64,000 bases of DNA. Source: Lentzea atacamensis (GTDB lineage Bacteria; Actinomycetota; Actinomycetes; Mycobacteriales; Pseudonocardiaceae). The position numbers and the translations under genes were made by a program. The notes beneath the pieces are model-generated. The model saw only the letters and a program-made list of their open reading frames with translations. It had not been told where the DNA came from and ran no database searches. Shown piece by piece: positions 61,094-64,000 of the stretch. Position 1 is the first letter of the stretch, and each line of letters begins with the position of its first letter. The stretch is from assembly GCF_003269295.1 (NCBI RefSeq), contig NZ_QLTT01000001.1:825635-889634 (forward strand), given 5' to 3'.

Positions 61094-62113
61094 CTAGGGG
61101 TTGATCCGGGTGTAGGCGGGCTTCGGCCTCAGGTTCGAGTCGAAGAGGCAGGCCGCGCCCTCACCGGGGAACGTGCCCGGTACCCAGGAGTGACGATCGG
61201 TGTAGCCCCACGTCGTGAACTCCACGCACCGCGGGACCGCGTGGCAGTCGTCCCAGATCCGCTTGTACATGGTCGCCTGCTGGTTCAGCTTGTTCTGGTC
61301 GACCGGCAGCTGAATGCGCACGTCGGCCTCGGTGATCGCGATGTCGACGCCGAGAGCGGCGAGCCGCTCGAGGTTCTGCCGGAAGCCCGACGGGTAGCCG
61401 TACCGGGTCGCCAGGTGCGTCTGGATGCCCACACCGTCGATCGGAACGCCCTGCTGCTTGAGCGTGCGCACGAGGTTGTAGACCGCGTTGCTCTTGGCGT
61501 TCATGCCTTCGGTGTTGTAGTCGTTGATGTACAGCTTCGCCGACGGGTCGGCGGCGCGGGCGGCGCGGAACGCCTCGGCGACGAAGCCGTCACCCAGCCG
61601 CTGCTGGAAGATCGACTGCCGGCGCGAGCCGTTCTCCTCGAAGATCTCGTTGACGACGTCCCACGCGCGGATCTTGCCGCGGTAGCGGCCCATCTCGGTG
61701 TTGATGTGCTCCCTGACCACGTTGCGCAGCTCGCCGCCACCGAGGTTGTTGAGCCAGTTCGGATACTGGCTGTGCCACACGAGCGTGTGCCCGCGCACGG
61801 ACTTCCCGTTCTGCTGGGCGTAGTTGACGATCGCGTCCGCACCGGACCAGTTGAACTGGTTGCGGTTCGGTTCGACCACGGCCCACTTCATCTCGTTCTC
61901 GGGTGTGACGCTGTCGAACTCACGGGTCAGCACCGAGCGGTAGTCCTGCTGGCTGCCCAGAGGTCCCGCCGCCACCGCGCTGCCGACCCAGCGGTTGGTG
62001 ATGTCCTTCAACGGTCCCGCCGCCGACGCGGGAACCGCCTGACCCGCCGCGATCGCGGCCGCCGCCACCGCGATCGCGAGGATCCGAGTGCCAAGGGGTA
62101 AGTGCAACTTCAT
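61094..62113 (-). CDS. Secreted endo-beta-1,4-xylanase, GH10
   Basis: A 339-residue single-domain xylanase with a signal peptide (about 1-32). GH10 marks are FDSVTPENEMKW, RGHTLVWHSQ, the acid/base glutamate in WDVVNEIFEE and the nucleophile in IAITEADVRI. It has no CBM. ATG follows AAGGAG. It cuts the xylan backbone outside the cell. It is 22 bases after the GH115 gene, which removes glucuronic acid branches that hinder GH10, so the pairing fits glucuronoxylan. Confidence 0.95.
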   Translation of the reverse strand: MKLHLPLGTRILAIAVAAAAIAAGQAVPASAAGPLKDITNRWVGSAVAAGPLGSQQDYRSVLTREFDSVTPENEMKWAVVEPNRNQFNWSGADAIVNYAQQNGKSVRGHTLVWHSQYPNWLNNLGGGELRNVVREHINTEMGRYRGKIRAWDVVNEIFEENGSRRQSIFQQRLGDGFVAEAFRAARAADPSAKLYINDYNTEGMNAKSNAVYNLVRTLKQQGVPIDGVGIQTHLATRYGYPSGFRQNLERLAALGVDIAITEADVRIQLPVDQNKLNQQATMYKRIWDDCHAVPRCVEFTTWGYTDRHSWVPGTFPGEGAACLFDSNLRPKPAYTRINP

Positions 62114-62135
62114 CGTCGCTCCTTGAGGGTTCTGC

Positions 62136-64000
62136 TTACAACCGCTTGCTCTCCGGCGGTCCGAGGTAGCTCGGTCGCAGGCCGCCGGTGTCCACGACCA
62201 GCTTCTGCACCACGACGGTGGGATCGACCATCCACAGCCTGAGCACGTGCGGGCCGGGTGTGCCGATCACGTGCCGCGTGGCGGTGAGATTGACGTTGTC
62301 GGAGGTCAGGCGCTCCCACTGCCGGTTCATCCCGGTGTGGTCGGCGCCCGTCGCCTGGATGACGTCGACGACCTGCGGGGCCGCGTCGTCGAACGAGACC
62401 GCGTAACGAAGCCCCGGTGCCGGCAGCACACCGGCGCGGGGCGAGAGGTACGCCCACACGGTGACCTCGCCGGGAGTCAGCAGCGTCATCCGGTAATCGA
62501 GCCGCGGGCCGCGACCGGGTTCCTGGCGCGCGGCCGTCGCCGGGAACGGCTTCATGCCCGCGCCGGTCCGCCCGATACCGGGGATGCGCCGCCACTTCAC
62601 GTCTCCGGCGGCGATGTTCGCGCTGAAGTGCTCGGCCTCCATCGACACGTAGCCGTTGGCCTCGATGAAACCCTCACGCCACGCGCGCGGCACGTCGGGA
62701 CTGCTCACCACGGCCTCGACGGTCACCGTGCGCCCCGCGCCGGACACCACGATCGGGACGCGCGTCCTGCCTCGCGGCGCCCGCGACCAGTCGACGCGCA
62801 GCTCTGCCCGCAGCTGCTTCTCGACCCTGCCCCTGGCCGGCTCCACCAGCAGCCACGGCACACCGGCGCGGATCGTGCAGTCGAACGGTTGCGAGCCGCG
62901 GTTGAACACGTCGACGTACTGCGCGGGCTGACTCTGGAACGGGCTGAACTCCGGCAGCACCGGTGTGTCCGAAGAGGACGGCCACCACTGCTCGGACCCG
63001 TCGATCGCGACACCCATCTCGGCACCGGCGGCCGGGCTGATCCGTTGCACCGGCGGGAAGATCTCGTCGGGCAACGCGACGTGGTCCTTCTCCGGCTGCT
63101 GCCATCCCGCGTCCGGGCCGTAGCGCTCCACGTCGCCGTACCCGATGTGGGGCTGGGTCTGGAAGCCGTTCCACTTGCCGCCCGCGACCACGGTGTTGAA
63201 CCTCTCGGCCAGCGCGAGGTCGTCGGCGAACCGCGCCTCCGTCGTCGCGGCGAGGTCGTTGGCCAGCGCCCTGCCCTGCTTGGCGTAGAAGATGTTCGTG
63301 AACTCCGCGCGGCGCAGCTCGTACAGGTTCGCGGTCGCCTTCACCTGGTACAGCACCAGCTCGAAGAACGCGTCCCGGTACGGCTCGGGCAGCCGTGCGG
63401 CGATCCGCTCGGCGCGTTCGCCGAGCTTGCGCCACTCCTCCGTCACGCGGTCGAGCTCGTGGTAGTGGACGAGGCTGAACGGCGTCGCCTTGTCGTCGTA
63501 GACGATCGTGGTGCCGTCCAGCGTGATCTTGCGGTTGAGCAGCTCCGGTTTGCGCCGCGCCTGGAGTTTTCCGTAGGTGTTCAGCACCGCGGCGATGGAC
63601 ACGGCCGTGCGCCTGCCGAAGTTCTGCTCGGCGTAGTCGCGCTCCCACACCGGCAGCCGCTCCAGCGGCATCGGCTGCCAGGCCTGGTCGAGGAAGAACT
63701 GCGCCGGCAGCTCGTTGCCCTTGAAGTCGCCGACGTTGGCCACCCACAGCTGGGAGACGCCGTACGCGGCGGCCTGGTCGAGCTGCTCCCACACGTTCGC
63801 GAGCGGGCAGGTGTCGACCCACTTGTAGTTGCGGCCCGCGCCGACGTAGTCGAAGTGGTAGTACAGGCCGTAACCACCGGCGCGCGGCGGCAGCGACCGG
63901 TCCGGCAGCTTGCAGAGGTTGCCCCAGTTGTCGTCGGGGAACACGACGGTCACGTGGTCGGGCGGGCGCAGGCCCTTCTCCCAGTACCGCATGACCTCCT
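62136..64000 (-). CDS. GH115 xylan alpha-1,2-glucuronidase, 5' end outside the window
   Basis: The last 621 or so residues of a GH115 enzyme, which normally has about 950. It removes (4-O-methyl-)glucuronic acid from internal xylose units of xylan. Family motifs include VFPDDNWGNLCKLP, GGYGLYYHFDYVG, the QLWVANVGDFKG run and YPIxxxL-like helical bundle segments (ELVLYQVKATANLYELRRAEF). The C-terminal beta-sandwich begins near GYVSMEAEHFS. An ATG near 63992 stands behind AGGAGGT by chance; the family sequence clearly continues upstream as E-V-M-R-Y. It opens the GH115-GH10-GH43 operon. Confidence 0.9.
   Translation of the reverse strand, partial: EVMRYWEKGLRPPDHVTVVFPDDNWGNLCKLPDRSLPPRAGGYGLYYHFDYVGAGRNYKWVDTCPLANVWEQLDQAAAYGVSQLWVANVGDFKGNELPAQFFLDQAWQPMPLERLPVWERDYAEQNFGRRTAVSIAAVLNTYGKLQARRKPELLNRKITLDGTTIVYDDKATPFSLVHYHELDRVTEEWRKLGERAERIAARLPEPYRDAFFELVLYQVKATANLYELRRAEFTNIFYAKQGRALANDLAATTEARFADDLALAERFNTVVAGGKWNGFQTQPHIGYGDVERYGPDAGWQQPEKDHVALPDEIFPPVQRISPAAGAEMGVAIDGSEQWWPSSSDTPVLPEFSPFQSQPAQYVDVFNRGSQPFDCTIRAGVPWLLVEPARGRVEKQLRAELRVDWSRAPRGRTRVPIVVSGAGRTVTVEAVVSSPDVPRAWREGFIEANGYVSMEAEHFSANIAAGDVKWRRIPGIGRTGAGMKPFPATAARQEPGRGPRLDYRMTLLTPGEVTVWAYLSPRAGVLPAPGLRYAVSFDDAAPQVVDVIQATGADHTGMNRQWERLTSDNVNLTATRHVIGTPGPHVLRLWMVDPTVVVQKLVVDTGGLRPSYLGPPESKRL

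Noticed and set aside
63990..63992. ATG near 63992 as the real GH115 start
   Set aside because: Although AGGAGGT precedes it, the protein would lack the whole N-terminal third of the family, and the frame continues upstream with family-like residues.
1..64000. tRNA, rRNA, CRISPR arrays, insertion sequences or phage genes
   Set aside because: I saw no clover-leaf, rRNA motif, repeat-spacer array, transposase or integrase. The region looks like stable accessory chromosome.

Overview
The window is very GC-rich DNA from an actinomycete. GTG and TTG starts with Shine-Dalgarno sequences, Sec/Tat signal peptides, LacI-family regulators with CG-centred operators, ABC sugar importers without their own ATPase, and PL11/GH43/CBM42 enzymes all point to a soil saprophyte. 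A Pseudonocardiaceae genus such as Lentzea or Saccharothrix is plausible, but this is inference from style, not a phylogenetic result.

Almost the whole window is a plant cell-wall polysaccharide island. From the left: a decayed fragment of a secreted discoidin-like (F5/8C) protein; a four-gene operon of secreted GH43 arabinan enzymes (endo-arabinanase plus three exo-type enzymes with CBM42 or ricin-type modules); a leftward cytoplasmic set GH3 - LacI - GH42 - GH95; a rightward rhamnogalacturonan lyase (PL11), CE2-like esterase and CE7-like esterase; a leftward PL9 pectate lyase; a GH12 endoglucanase/xyloglucanase followed by a second PL11, divergent from a second LacI; a GH74 xyloglucanase with CBM2; a BNR_4 protein with a GH30 enzyme; a large GH2 beta-galactosidase; and a GH16.

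From about 34.9 to 39.3 kb the theme changes. A stand-alone adenylation enzyme, a membrane protein with a nucleotide-binding reductase-like tail, and a crotonase form a tight operon. The first two look like a split version of fungal TmpL. An ECF sigma/anti-sigma pair follows.

From 39.4 to 45.2 kb a leftward operon encodes an ABC sugar importer (two permeases, binding protein), a Gfo/Idh/MocA dehydrogenase, a PmoA-like (DUF6807) protein and a cupin. Next are a PAP2 phosphatase with an autotransporter-type repeat and a large cytoplasmic protein of unknown family. The unknown gene is divergent from a second ABC importer operon ending in an oversized GH38 alpha-mannosidase. After an M14 carboxypeptidase, the window closes with a leftward glucuronoxylan operon: GH115 (cut by the window end), GH10 and GH43 beta-xylosidase.

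The enzymes divide into secreted depolymerases (GH43 x4, PL11 x2, PL9, CE2-like, GH12, GH74, GH30, BNR_4, GH2, GH10, GH16) and cytoplasmic finishing enzymes without signal peptides (GH3, GH42, GH95-like, GH38, GH43, CE7-like), joined by two importers. CG-centred LacI-type palindromes lie before most transcription units. A second, unexplained signal, clusters of TTCGA/TCGAA pentamers, recurs in six CAZyme upstream regions. The best candidates for undescribed biology are the 655-residue unknown beside the GH38 locus, the split TmpL-like trio, the GH95 homologue that has lost its catalytic residues, and the TTCGA clusters.
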